Below are positions 51,777 through 60,087 of a stretch of 64,000 nt of DNA, piece by piece; the first letter of the stretch is position 1, and each line of letters opens with the position of its first letter. The notes beneath the pieces are model-generated. The model was not told the origin of the DNA. It searched no databases and worked only from the letters and a program-made list of their open reading frames with translations. A program made the position numbers and the translations under genes. Origin of the DNA: an uncultured Victivallales bacterium (lineage in GTDB: Bacteria; Verrucomicrobiota; Lentisphaeria; Oligosphaerales; JAFGRS01); contig CAILUI010000240.1 in the NCBI GenBank assembly GCA_903837355.1, forward strand, positions 37,002 to 101,001, read 5' to 3'.

Positions 51777-52367
51777 TCAGCGCGCGGCGGCCGCGGCCAG
51801 GTCCTGACTGAGGCTCAGCAGAGCGCGACTGAGCGCTTCGGCCAGGGTCTCGATCTGCCCGGCGGCGGGTTCGCGCCAGACGCCGGCGCCGGAGTCGAGC
51901 CGAACCCCGTGGGCGTCGCGCAGTTCCCAGCGCGCGGCCAACTCGGCCTGACCAGCCGCGGCCAACTCGAAGGCCGTGATCTCGAGGCTGAACTGGCGGT
52001 CGGGGGCCTCGCCAACCCGCCAGGGGTGGCGCAACACGCGCGGGGCTCCGCTGAGGCGCGCCAGGTTCTCTATCAGCACCTCCACCACCTGGTCCTCCAC
52101 CGGGTCAGCCCAGATGTCGAAATCGCCATAGGTCACGCGGTAGGGACCGGTACGGCGGACCAGCGCCGCCTGCCGGAGATGCTGCGGCAGCCGCAGCGGC
52201 CCCACGCCCAGGCTGCAGTCGCTCGTCGGCCCGGCCGCTCGCGGCGGCGCCAGCGCTAGCAGCGTGTAGTGTCGCGTCGGCGCCGACTTCATGCACCCGG
52301 CCAGCAGGAGGGCAACGGCACACCCCACCAGTCTCCGGCCAGCCCTTCGTGGGTAAAGGTTCATCAC
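51777..52367 (-). CDS. PqiC/YmbA-type ABC-transport auxiliary lipoprotein
   Basis: 196 aa from ATG 52367, overlapping the MCE gene stop by four bases. Signal peptide with a good lipobox (LLLAGC, Cys ~25). RHYTLLALAPPRA then LGVGPLRLPQHLRQAALVRR are the characteristic start of the PqiC/DUF330 family, continuing with YGDFDIWADPVEDQVVEVL and a C-terminal helix (ALSRALLSLSQDLA). Family knowledge: an outer-membrane-anchored partner of MCE (PqiB/MlaD-type) tunnels in lipid transport. Last gene of the mla-like operon. Confidence 0.85.
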   Translation of the reverse strand: MMNLYPRRAGRRLVGCAVALLLAGCMKSAPTRHYTLLALAPPRAAGPTSDCSLGVGPLRLPQHLRQAALVRRTGPYRVTYGDFDIWADPVEDQVVEVLIENLARLSGAPRVLRHPWRVGEAPDRQFSLEITAFELAAAGQAELAARWELRDAHGVRLDSGAGVWREPAAGQIETLAEALSRALLSLSQDLAAAAAR

Positions 52368-53509
52368 TCGCCCTCTTTCACGCCAGCCTTGCCCCGCACC
52401 AGGGCCGCGGGGTGCCGCTGCAGGTAGTCGGTAAGAACGCGCAGAGAGCGCGCCGCATCACGCAGTTCCGCCACCATCGCCGCCACCTCGGTCTGCAGTG
52501 GCGACTCGGGGCCAGCCGCCGCCTCCAGGGTTGCCATCGTCTGTTGGATCGCGCGGTCAGCGGCGGCGCTGGTGCGGGTCAGATTGGCGACCAACGCCGC
52601 CGCGGGCCCGTTCTCCAGATCCAACTGCTGCCCCGCGTGCTCGAGCACCCGCGTTGCCGTCTCGACGCCCTGCTCCACCCTGGGCGAGAGGCGCTCCACG
52701 GCGGTGTTGACGTTCGCTGCCAGCCGCTGCGTTTCGGCCGTGGCGGCCTCGACTCCGGCCAGGAGTGGCCCGACGCGCTGGTTGAGTTGCTCAATCAGCA
52801 CCCGCAGCGCCGTACCGGTCTGGTCGAGCTCTTCCGATAACGGCCCCACTCTGGCCTTGATCTCGGCCACGATCTCGCGCAGATCCCGCAGCATGGCGGC
52901 CGTGTCCGCCACGCCTTCCTGCGTCTGCCGGGAGTTCACGATCCGGTCAATCCCTTCCAGCGCGTTCAGCATGCGCTGGGCAATCTCGTCGACCTTGATC
53001 TGCTGCATGGACTCGGTCAGGCGCTGCAGCCCGGACTGCTTCGTCGGCAACTCCGGCACGCTCAGATCACCTCCCACCAGCCGCGGTGGTTCCTCGGGGA
53101 AGAAGTCCAGGCGCACGACCAGCATGCCCGTGAGCAGACTCTGCAGTTGCAGTTGCGCGCGCAGACCGTCCCCCACCAGTTCGTCCATCTGGGCATAGGT
53201 ATCGGCCAGACTGCGGCCACGCTGGCCCCGCACACTCGCCGGATAGAGCTCGATGTAGACCGGGATCCGGACCTGCCCATCGCCGCTGATGGCGACGGCG
53301 ATCCCGGTCACGGTGCCCACCTTCACCCCTCGGAACGTCACCGGCGCCCCCTCCTGCAGGCCACTGACCGCGCCTTCGAAGAACATCACGAAGGGAACGG
53401 TCTCCCGGAACAGCCGGCCGCTGCCGAAGACCAACGTGGCGGCAACCCCGAGCACCAGGCCTGTCAGAACAAACAACCCGACCCAGAAGGCGCTGAACTT
53501 ACCCTTCAT
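52364..53509 (-). CDS. mlaD: MCE-domain protein (MlaD/PqiB-type)
   Basis: 381 aa from ATG 53509. An N-terminal membrane anchor (~8-30, FWVGLFVLTGLVLGVAATLV) is followed by one MCE domain (~35-150: FEGAVSGLQEGAPVTFRGVK, GTVTGIAV, LLTGMLVVRLDFFP). The remaining ~220 residues are a long alpha-helical coiled coil (LNALEGIDRIVNSRQ, LREIVAEIKARVG), longer than E. coli MlaD, so it may bridge the periplasm like PqiB/LetB-type or Mce needles. It should form a hexamer on MlaE and pass phospholipids between membranes. Between the ATPase and lipoprotein genes, overlapping the latter. Confidence 0.9.
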   Translation of the reverse strand: MKGKFSAFWVGLFVLTGLVLGVAATLVFGSGRLFRETVPFVMFFEGAVSGLQEGAPVTFRGVKVGTVTGIAVAISGDGQVRIPVYIELYPASVRGQRGRSLADTYAQMDELVGDGLRAQLQLQSLLTGMLVVRLDFFPEEPPRLVGGDLSVPELPTKQSGLQRLTESMQQIKVDEIAQRMLNALEGIDRIVNSRQTQEGVADTAAMLRDLREIVAEIKARVGPLSEELDQTGTALRVLIEQLNQRVGPLLAGVEAATAETQRLAANVNTAVERLSPRVEQGVETATRVLEHAGQQLDLENGPAAALVANLTRTSAAADRAIQQTMATLEAAAGPESPLQTEVAAMVAELRDAARSLRVLTDYLQRHPAALVRGKAGVKEGE

Positions 53510-53517
53510 CGTCTCTT

Positions 53518-54315
53518 CTATCCTTGTGTCGTCGATGGCGCGCGGGCACCCATCATCCGGCCGCCGCCCCGCGTGAGGAAAGCCTGTACCTTGGGGTCGT
53601 CGGAATGCGTCAGCAACTCACGCGGATCGCCCCTGGCGATGGCGGTTCTGGCCTCAGGATCGAGGAAGACCGAGTCCGTCGCGATGGCGAAGATGCTCGC
53701 GAGTTCGTGGGACACCACCACGATCGTGGTCCCCAGGCTGGCGCGCAACTCCAGGATCAGGTCATCCAGACGGCGCGCGCTCACCGGATCCAGGCCGGAC
53801 GACGGTTCGTCCAGGAAGAGGGTCTCGGGGTCGAGGGCCATCGCCCGTGCCAGTCCGGCGCGCTTCTGCATGCCGCCGCTGATCTCGGCAGGGTAGAAGT
53901 CCTCGAAGCCGGCCAGCCCCACCAGCGCCAGCTTGGTCGCCACGATGTCGCGGATGTCTCTCCTGCCCAACTGGGTGTACTCGCGCAGCGGCAGGGCGAC
54001 GTTCTCGGCCAGAGTCATGGAACTCCACAGCCCCCCGCTCTGGTAGAGCACGCCGCCGCGGCGCATCATGGTATCGCGCTCTGCCTGGCTGGTATCCCAG
54101 AAGCTCACGCCCCGATGGCAGACCTGTCCGGCGGCCGGCTCCCGGAGGCCGATCAAGTGCCGCAACAGCGTGCTCTTGCCGCAGCCGCTGCTGCCCATGA
54201 TCACGAATATAGCTCCTGCCTCGACCGCGAAACTCAGATCGCGCTGGATGACGCGACCGTCGTAGGCCATGGTCAGCCCTTCCACCGCGATCTGGGGTAC
54301 GGAGACGGTCTGCAT
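53518..54315 (-). CDS. mlaF: ABC transporter ATPase (MlaF-type)
   Basis: 265 aa. ATG 54315 (GAGG nine bases upstream) is preferred to ATG 54354, which overlaps the permease gene and has no ribosome site. Walker A GSSGCGKST, Q-loop VLYQSGGLWSSMTLAEN, ABC signature ISGGMQKRAGLARA (the SGGMQKR form typical of MlaF/Ttg2A), Walker B LFLDEPSSGLDP and switch His in VVVSHELASIFA. It powers lipid transport with the MlaE permease encoded immediately upstream and the MCE protein immediately downstream (8-bp gap). Cytoplasmic. Confidence 0.93.
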   Translation of the reverse strand: MQTVSVPQIAVEGLTMAYDGRVIQRDLSFAVEAGAIFVIMGSSGCGKSTLLRHLIGLREPAAGQVCHRGVSFWDTSQAERDTMMRRGGVLYQSGGLWSSMTLAENVALPLREYTQLGRRDIRDIVATKLALVGLAGFEDFYPAEISGGMQKRAGLARAMALDPETLFLDEPSSGLDPVSARRLDDLILELRASLGTTIVVVSHELASIFAIATDSVFLDPEARTAIARGDPRELLTHSDDPKVQAFLTRGGGRMMGARAPSTTQG

Positions 54316-54337
54316 CGTTGTCAGCCTCGCTGGCGCC

Positions 54338-55513
54338 TCAGACGCCAAGGACATGGCAGATCACGGTCATGATCGCGGTCGCCACCACAATCCAGACGAT
54401 CCCCGTGACCACGGCGCGGGTCGTCGCCCGTCCGACCTCAAGACTGCTGCGCCCGCACTGCATTCCGCACTGACAGCCGGCCAGCGCGACCAGGACGCCG
54501 AAGACGGTCCCCATGGTGACACCGACCGCCAGGTGGTTCAGCTTCACTGCCGCCCGCGTCTGCTGCCAGTAGCGCACCAGATCAAGGTCAAGCATCCCCA
54601 CCCCCACCACGCCGCCACCCAGCAGCCCCATGACGTCGGCGTAGAGGCACAGCAGCGGCATCATCAGCGTCAATGCCAGCAGGCGCGGCAGGACGAGGAA
54701 CTCGACCGGGTTGATCCCCATGGTCCGCAGCGCGTCGACCTCGTCGTTGGCCTGCATGGTGCCGATCTGCGCCGCAAAGGCCGCCCCTGACCGCCCCGCC
54801 ATCACCACGCCGGTCATCACCGCCGCCAGCTCGCGCACCATGCCGATGCCCACCATGTCCGCCACGTAGATCTGGGCCCCCAGCACGCGCAACTGGATGG
54901 CGCCGACAAAGGCCAGGATGAGGCCGACCAGGAAGGAAATGAGCGTGACGATACCCAGCGCCTCGGGGCCGCAGGCGTAGAGCACCTGCAAGACATCCAC
55001 CCCCCGGAACTGGGCCCGGCCACGGCAGGCACGGGCAAGCGCCTGCGCACACTCCCCGACAAAGCTCACGGTGGCGGCCAGTTGCCGCCCTCTCGAGATC
55101 GTCAGCCGTCCCAGTTGGTGGACCGGTGTGCTGGCATCCGGCTCCTGCCGTTGCGGATCCCGCTCCGGCACCGCCGTCGCCAGCCGCAGCAGCGTCTGCA
55201 GGCCCTGTCGCAAGCCGCTGAAGTCGACCTCCAGGTCAGCGCGCCGGCAGGCCGCCTGGAGGCGTAGCAGAAAGGCCAGGAGGGTGCTGTCCCACTGCGT
55301 CAGAGCCGAGTCATCGAAGCCCACGCGGCGTGCCGGGGCGGCGCACACCCCCGCGCTCACCGCATCCGCTTCGGGCCGCTCGGCCGCCCTGACCCAGGCC
55401 CCGGCGATGGCTACGACAGGAGAGCCGTCGCCGGCTGCCGTGAGCGTGGCGCGACACACGGGACCAACCGGGGGCAGGGGAGCGCCGCGAGGAACTGAGG
55501 ATCGATTCGTCAT
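54338..55513 (-). CDS. mlaE: MlaE-type permease with N-terminal STAS domain
   Basis: 391 aa from ATG 55513 (start uncertain: weak ribosome sites here and at ATG 55549). Residues ~15-120 form a STAS-like domain (FDDSALTQWDSTLLAFLLRL, ADLEVDFSGL), as in fused MlaE/MlaB proteins. Five to six membrane segments follow: FVGAIQLRVLGAQIYVADMV, GMVRELAAVMTGVVMAGRSG, EFLVLPRLLALTLMMPLLCL, LLGGGVVGVGM and VVTGIVWIVVATAIMTVICH. The MAGRSGAAFAAQIGTM motif is diagnostic of the MlaE/YrbE family. First gene of the operon; forms the inner-membrane channel under the MCE hexamer. Confidence 0.92.
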   Translation of the reverse strand: MTNRSSVPRGAPLPPVGPVCRATLTAAGDGSPVVAIAGAWVRAAERPEADAVSAGVCAAPARRVGFDDSALTQWDSTLLAFLLRLQAACRRADLEVDFSGLRQGLQTLLRLATAVPERDPQRQEPDASTPVHQLGRLTISRGRQLAATVSFVGECAQALARACRGRAQFRGVDVLQVLYACGPEALGIVTLISFLVGLILAFVGAIQLRVLGAQIYVADMVGIGMVRELAAVMTGVVMAGRSGAAFAAQIGTMQANDEVDALRTMGINPVEFLVLPRLLALTLMMPLLCLYADVMGLLGGGVVGVGMLDLDLVRYWQQTRAAVKLNHLAVGVTMGTVFGVLVALAGCQCGMQCGRSSLEVGRATTRAVVTGIVWIVVATAIMTVICHVLGV

Positions 55514-55651
55514 GAACGCGCGGGCAGCCGTCGCCGTCGTACACGCCATCGCGGGCCCCGGCCGGATGCAGAACCGCCCCCGCCCCCAAGGCGGCTGGGG
55601 GCGCCTGGTGGCCGCGGGCGACGCGGAGCGTCCTTCACCTGCCTGCGGCCG

Positions 55652-56236
55652 TCAGGGGGCGGGCGGGAACTTACTGATCAACTCCCGCGCGCCGTCGTCG
55701 AACCACTTCTGGTCAATCTTGGATTCCTGCCCCTTGGGCACGTAGGCGTGAACGGTGCCCCGCCAGATCAGCCGCCCGTCGACCGGCGCCGCAACGTCCA
55801 CGACCACCGAGCCGTAATCCTCAAGCGTCAGGTTGGGCTGCTCGGTCTCCCTGGGATCCAGCTCGCGGCCATGCCGGTAGTGATCCCAGGCCCAGCCGGG
55901 CGGGTAGTTGTAGTGCGCATTCATCGAGCGGACATCGAGCCGATCGCTCAAGCCGATGTGGTAGCCGACCAGGAAGTCCGCCTGGCCAGCACCGGCCGGC
56001 ACGAACCCCTTTGCCGCCAAGGCACCATCCACCGCCTGCACCACCCGCTTGCTGACGTCCGGGGCTGGCTGTCTGCGGTCCGCCGTCACCCGCCCGCTGT
56101 CGTCCATCCAACGATAGGTCTTCAGGGCCGTGAAGCTCGCCTTGCCGTCATACTCCGCACTGGTCCGCGCCTGCTCCTTGCAGCCGCCCAGGACAAGGAC
56201 GACGGCCAATACTCCGCATCTGCTCCAGTTCTTCAT
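55652..56236 (-). CDS. DUF4136-type lipoprotein
   Basis: 194 aa. ATG 56236 is chosen (AGGAG eight bases upstream, then a leader with lipobox VLGGC, Cys ~19); the longer open frame is a shadow. After the lipid anchor, SFTALKTYRWMDDSGRV is the typical DUF4136 start, followed by VVQAVDGALAAKGFVPA and ADFLVGYHIGLSD, and near the end GSVVVDVAAPVDGRLIWRGT. Proteins of this family are small periplasmic/outer-membrane lipoproteins of unknown function. It stands alone with its own promoter, divergent from the second DUF4175-like gene. Confidence 0.85.
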   Translation of the reverse strand: MKNWSRCGVLAVVLVLGGCKEQARTSAEYDGKASFTALKTYRWMDDSGRVTADRRQPAPDVSKRVVQAVDGALAAKGFVPAGAGQADFLVGYHIGLSDRLDVRSMNAHYNYPPGWAWDHYRHGRELDPRETEQPNLTLEDYGSVVVDVAAPVDGRLIWRGTVHAYVPKGQESKIDQKWFDDGARELISKFPPAP

Positions 56237-56411
56237 CTCCAGTGCTCCTCTCAGTGCCCACACCAGAACACCCGTCATTCGCCGCCCGCTCACACGATCC
56301 GGCCCATCAGACAGCACGCTTGGCACGCCGCGAGTATCATGACGTGTGCCGGACCGTAGCCACACACAGCGGCTGACTTCGAGTCCTGCATTTCTCCGAA
56401 GCCATATATTT

Positions 56412-56440
56412 ACAGTAGTCCCACCTGGCGCTGTCGTCAA
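56412..56440 (-). promoter_or_regulatory. Candidate promoter for the DUF4136 lipoprotein gene
   Basis: Minus-strand -35 TTGACG (56440-56435), 17-bp spacer, -10 TACTGT (56417-56412), leaving a long (~170-base) leader before the ATG. The leader shows no recognised riboswitch. Confidence 0.4.
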
Positions 56441-56483
56441 GCGGGCGACCGGGCTAGTCACAGGTTGGATTGAGTGCCAGCCA

Positions 56484-56511
56484 TGGACAGTTCGGCAAGG
56501 GCCTCTATGGT
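56484..56511 (+). promoter_or_regulatory. Candidate promoter for the second DUF4175-like gene
   Basis: -35 TGGACA (56484-56489), 16-bp spacer, -10 TATGGT (56506-56511), 86 bp before the GTG start. It lies in the 361-bp divergent gap 56237-56597 together with the opposite promoter; no gene is seen in that gap. Confidence 0.4.
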
Positions 56512-56597
56512 ATGAATAGGTTCCTGAGACGACGCGGCGAGGCCAGGCGTTCGCTGGGCACGCCCGTGACGGGTTGAGCGGTGGAGGAGAGCGACAC

Positions 56598-59500
56598 GTG
56601 GCAACAGACGCCCAAGGCGACGGCATCCCCGCCCTGACCCAGTCTCCCCGCCTGACCCAGCGCCTCTGGCAGGTAGTGCGCGCCAAGCGCCGTTTCTTTA
56701 CCGCACGGGCCCTGGTTCTCGCCAGCCTGGCCTGTCTGCTGCTTGCCGCTGTCATTATCGGTGCCGATATCGCCTTTGCGTTTGGCCCTGCCGGCCGCTG
56801 GCTCACTTTCGTCCTGGTGGTCCTGGCCATGCTCTTGATCCTGACGGTGCGCCTGGTGCTGCCTTGGAGGCGCTATCACGAGCACCAGGCCGTCCGTGAC
56901 CTCGAGTCTGCCTGCGCCGGCGTCGGGCAACTCCTGCGCACGTCTGCTGAGATTGCTCGCGAAGGCGATGCCAAGGCCTTCTCACCGGCCCTCTCCCGCG
57001 CCCTGATTCGGCAGGCGGAGGAGACGCTGGCTACCGCCCCCATGGCGCGGGTCATCCCCTGGCCGACCTTGCGCCGTTGGGGACTGGCCCTGGCCGCTCT
57101 GGCCCTGGCCTTCGCCCTCGCCGTTCTTCTGTGGCCGGATTTCCGCCGCGGCGCGATTCGCCTCGCCCTGCCGGCGGCCCAGGTCACCTTCACTCACCTC
57201 GACGTCGCCGTGAGCCCCGCAGCCTTCGAACGCGGCCAGACCGTACGCGTCGACGCCCGCCTCTCCGGCCGTCCCACGGCTGGCGTCGGGCTGGATCTGC
57301 GCCTGCCCCGCAGCGGCTGGGTGGCGACGCCCATGACCCAGGCCAGCGACGGCACCTGGTCGGCGGAGTTCGCCGGCCTCACCCAGAGTTTCGAGATCCG
57401 TCTGCGCGCCGGTGACGCACGGTGTCGGCAGCGCATCCGTTTCATCGATCCCCCGGCCGTGCAAAGCGCCGCCGTGCAGGTCGACTATCCGGCCTATACG
57501 CGCCTGCCGGCCACCCAGGGGCCGCTCCAGGATCTGCGACTCCCCGAGGGCGCCAAAGCCCGCTTCACCTTCGCGCTCAACCACCCCCTGACGCGCGCCG
57601 CCGTAATCCTTCCCGATGGCGAGCGCCAGGCCCTCGAAACCGGCGGCGTTGCCCTCGTTTGGGAGTGGACCGCGACCCCCGGGCCGCAGGCGTTCAGCCT
57701 CGCCGGGGAAGACGCCGAGGGCCTGCCGCTGAAGGCCTTCGGTTGGGAGGTGCGGGGGACGCCTGACCAACGGCCCCAGGTGACCCTCCTGGAGCCCGCC
57801 GAGGACATCTCCCTGACGCCGATCGGCGAAACGCCGATCGTGGCCCGTATCCAGGATGACTTCGGGATCGCGCAGGCCGAGATCATCCTGACCGTGGATG
57901 GGAAGGAGCAGCGTCTTGCCGGTCAGGAGCCCGCTGAGGCCCCACGCCAACTGCGTCTGACCCATGACCTGCGCCTCGAGGATCTTGCCCTTGCCCCTGG
58001 CAGTTCGGTTCGCCTCCACGCCCGCGCCCGAGACCTCCTTCCCGAGCGCCCCGGCTGGAGCGTCAGTGACATCCGGGTGATCACCATCCGACCGCTTAAG
58101 ATCCTGCGTCGTCCGGGCGAACCCAAGCCCCCCGAGTCAGGTCGGAAAGAGGACGAACTGAAGCAGGATATCGCCACCCTGCAGCAGGCCATCGAACGCC
58201 AGAAAGACGCCGTCCAGGAGACTCTGCAGCGCCGCGAGGAGCAGCCCGACTCGCGCCAACCGCTGCCCGAGACCGCCGCCGCCGAGCGCGAACTGGCCCA
58301 GGTCGTCAACGACCTCGCCGACCGCGCTGCCGCCGCCGCCCCGCCCCCGCCCGCCGCAACCCCGGCAACCCCGCCGCCGAGTGCCCCGGCGCCCGCCCTT
58401 GAACAGGCCGAGCAGCAGTTGCAGGCGGCCGCCGCGGCCCTCACCAAGCCCGACCTGAATACGGCGCTGCGGCGCGAGGATCAGGCCCTGAGCGCCATGG
58501 TACAGGCGCGCGACCTGCTCCAGCAGCAGCTCGAGGAACAGCAGGCCGCCGCGGCCCAGCAGCAACCCAATGCCCCCCAGGCAGCCCAGGCGCAACCCCC
58601 GCCAACGGAGACCCTCGAGCAGTTGGCCGAGCGCGCCGAGGCCCTGGCCCGTACCGAGCAGGCCGTGCGCAACGCGGTGGCGCCCACTCCCGCCCCGGCC
58701 CCCGCGAACCCGCCACCCGCCGGAGCCCCGCCGCCCGCGCCTGACGCCCCGGCTCAGCCTGTGCCCACCCCCGCCGACGCTCAGCCCGCGGCCCCGGCCC
58801 AGGACCAGGTGGCGCAGACGGCACCGCCGCCCGCCACCCAGACCCCGGCGGCGCCGCCGCCGGCCCCCACCCCCGCCCCGGCAACCCCGCAGCAGCAGGC
58901 CGCGGTGCAGCAGGCCGCGGAGCTGGCGGCGGACATCCGCCAGAACCCGCGCACCACCACCCTGGCCAGTCAGCGCATGGCGGCTGCCGGCGAGACCATG
59001 GACAAGGCTCTCCGTGATCTCCGCGCCGCCGATCCCCAGGCCGCAGCCCAGGAGCTGGCGCAGGCGCAGGAGCAACTCGAGACCATCGCTACGCATCTGC
59101 GCGGCCTCGATCCGGCCCGCGCCGCCGAGACCCTCGAGCGCGCCGCGCGCCTGGCCGAGGAGGCGGCACGCCAGCTCAGCCCCCCGCCGGCCGACCCCGC
59201 CGCCGACCCCGCCACCGACCCCGCCACCGACCCCGCCACCGACCCCGCCACGGCGGCGACGGTGCCCCCGACCCCCACACCTGCGCCCGCTGAACCTGCG
59301 GCGACGCCCCCCGATGCCCCGGCCTCCGAGCAGGTGGCGCGCACTGCCGAGACGGTTGACGACTGGCTCAAACGGCTCGCCACCGAGCCTGCCAAAGACC
59401 CTGAGACCACCCAGAACCCGCTCCGCGAACTGCGCCGGACGCTGCGCACCGACAGCCTCGCCGATCAGGTGGCGCAGGCCGCGCAGGACCGGCAGGAGGG

Positions 59501-60005
59501 CCGCACGGAACAGGCCCGCCAGGCCGAACAGGATGCCGCCGAACGCTTCGAGCAGATGGCCAAAGGCCTCACGCAGGAACGCCAGCGCCTCGTGCGCGGC
59601 CGCCTCGAGCAACTCGCGGCCGCCGAGGCCACGGCCAAAGCCCTGCAGAATGAACTCAGCGGCGCCGAGAAGCCGGCGCCGGCCGAGGCCAAGGACACGG
59701 CGGCGAAGCTGCGCGAGTTCGCCGGCCAACTCCAAGAGCTCCGCGATACCCCCCTCGATCGCGCCGCCCGCGAACTCCGGGACCAGGTCCCACCCCCGAA
59801 CCAGCCCGGCCCGGCCCCGCAGGGCGGAAAGATCCCGGAGCGGGTGCGACAGGAGGTCCTCCCCGGCGCCGTGGTCCGCTTGCGGACGCTGATCGACGAG
59901 ATGGTGCAGAGGGAACTGCTCGTGGACCGGGATGCCCGTATCCCCGAGCAGTATAATGGCTTGGTCGAGAGCTACTTCAAAGCGATCTCAGACGAGCAGA
60001 AGTAA
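56598..60005 (+). CDS. DUF4175-like membrane protein with Pro/Ala/Gln-rich low-complexity region
   Basis: 1135 aa. GTG 56598 follows GGAGGAGA at seven bases. Three N-terminal membrane helices (~36-58 ARALVLASLACLLLAAVIIG, ~65-85 WLTFVLVVLAMLLILTVRLV, ~158-176 WGLALAALALAFALAVLLW). Periplasmic beta domains carry YPAYTRLPATQGP and VARIQDDFGIAQAEIILTV as in the protein at 30083-33205. Residues ~510-1000 are coiled coil broken by long Pro/Ala stretches, including five DPA[AT] tandem units. The C-terminus IPEQYNGLVESYFKAI is the shared tail motif. A paralogue of the first DUF4175-like protein but monocistronic, without a VWA partner. Function unknown; probably spans the periplasm (inference). Confidence 0.75.
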   Translation: MATDAQGDGIPALTQSPRLTQRLWQVVRAKRRFFTARALVLASLACLLLAAVIIGADIAFAFGPAGRWLTFVLVVLAMLLILTVRLVLPWRRYHEHQAVRDLESACAGVGQLLRTSAEIAREGDAKAFSPALSRALIRQAEETLATAPMARVIPWPTLRRWGLALAALALAFALAVLLWPDFRRGAIRLALPAAQVTFTHLDVAVSPAAFERGQTVRVDARLSGRPTAGVGLDLRLPRSGWVATPMTQASDGTWSAEFAGLTQSFEIRLRAGDARCRQRIRFIDPPAVQSAAVQVDYPAYTRLPATQGPLQDLRLPEGAKARFTFALNHPLTRAAVILPDGERQALETGGVALVWEWTATPGPQAFSLAGEDAEGLPLKAFGWEVRGTPDQRPQVTLLEPAEDISLTPIGETPIVARIQDDFGIAQAEIILTVDGKEQRLAGQEPAEAPRQLRLTHDLRLEDLALAPGSSVRLHARARDLLPERPGWSVSDIRVITIRPLKILRRPGEPKPPESGRKEDELKQDIATLQQAIERQKDAVQETLQRREEQPDSRQPLPETAAAERELAQVVNDLADRAAAAAPPPPAATPATPPPSAPAPALEQAEQQLQAAAAALTKPDLNTALRREDQALSAMVQARDLLQQQLEEQQAAAAQQQPNAPQAAQAQPPPTETLEQLAERAEALARTEQAVRNAVAPTPAPAPANPPPAGAPPPAPDAPAQPVPTPADAQPAAPAQDQVAQTAPPPATQTPAAPPPAPTPAPATPQQQAAVQQAAELAADIRQNPRTTTLASQRMAAAGETMDKALRDLRAADPQAAAQELAQAQEQLETIATHLRGLDPARAAETLERAARLAEEAARQLSPPPADPAADPATDPATDPATDPATAATVPPTPTPAPAEPAATPPDAPASEQVARTAETVDDWLKRLATEPAKDPETTQNPLRELRRTLRTDSLADQVAQAAQDRQEGRTEQARQAEQDAAERFEQMAKGLTQERQRLVRGRLEQLAAAEATAKALQNELSGAEKPAPAEAKDTAAKLREFAGQLQELRDTPLDRAARELRDQVPPPNQPGPAPQGGKIPERVRQEVLPGAVVRLRTLIDEMVQRELLVDRDARIPEQYNGLVESYFKAISDEQK
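59193..59252 (+). repeat. Five 12-bp tandem repeats in the DUF4175-like gene
   Basis: Five units of GACCCCGCCACC (first and last with one change) encode DPAA followed by four DPAT units. Units 2-4 are identical at DNA level, so unit number is probably variable by slippage without frameshift. Confidence 0.8.
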
Positions 60006-60020
60006 GCGCCAGCTCGCGCT

Positions 60021-60082
60021 GGGACCGCCGACCGTCGGGTCGGCTCCGGCCGCTCCCCGGGACCGCCGACCGTCGGGTCGGC
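60021..60082. repeat. Two copies of a 24-bp palindromic repeat
   Basis: Copies at 60021-60044 and 60059-60082 (38 bp apart) each contain GCCGACC and GGTCGGC around a 4-base centre. They fill the gap between convergent genes (DUF4175-like and ilvB) and could form one large or two small hairpins, acting as REP elements or a bidirectional terminator without T-run. Confidence 0.6.
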
Positions 60083-60087
60083 AGCCC

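Noticed and set aside
58137..59735. A 532-codon Gly/Leu/Arg-rich minus-strand frame
   Set aside because: Antisense of the Pro/Ala/Gln-rich region of the DUF4175-like gene; no ribosome site or domain.
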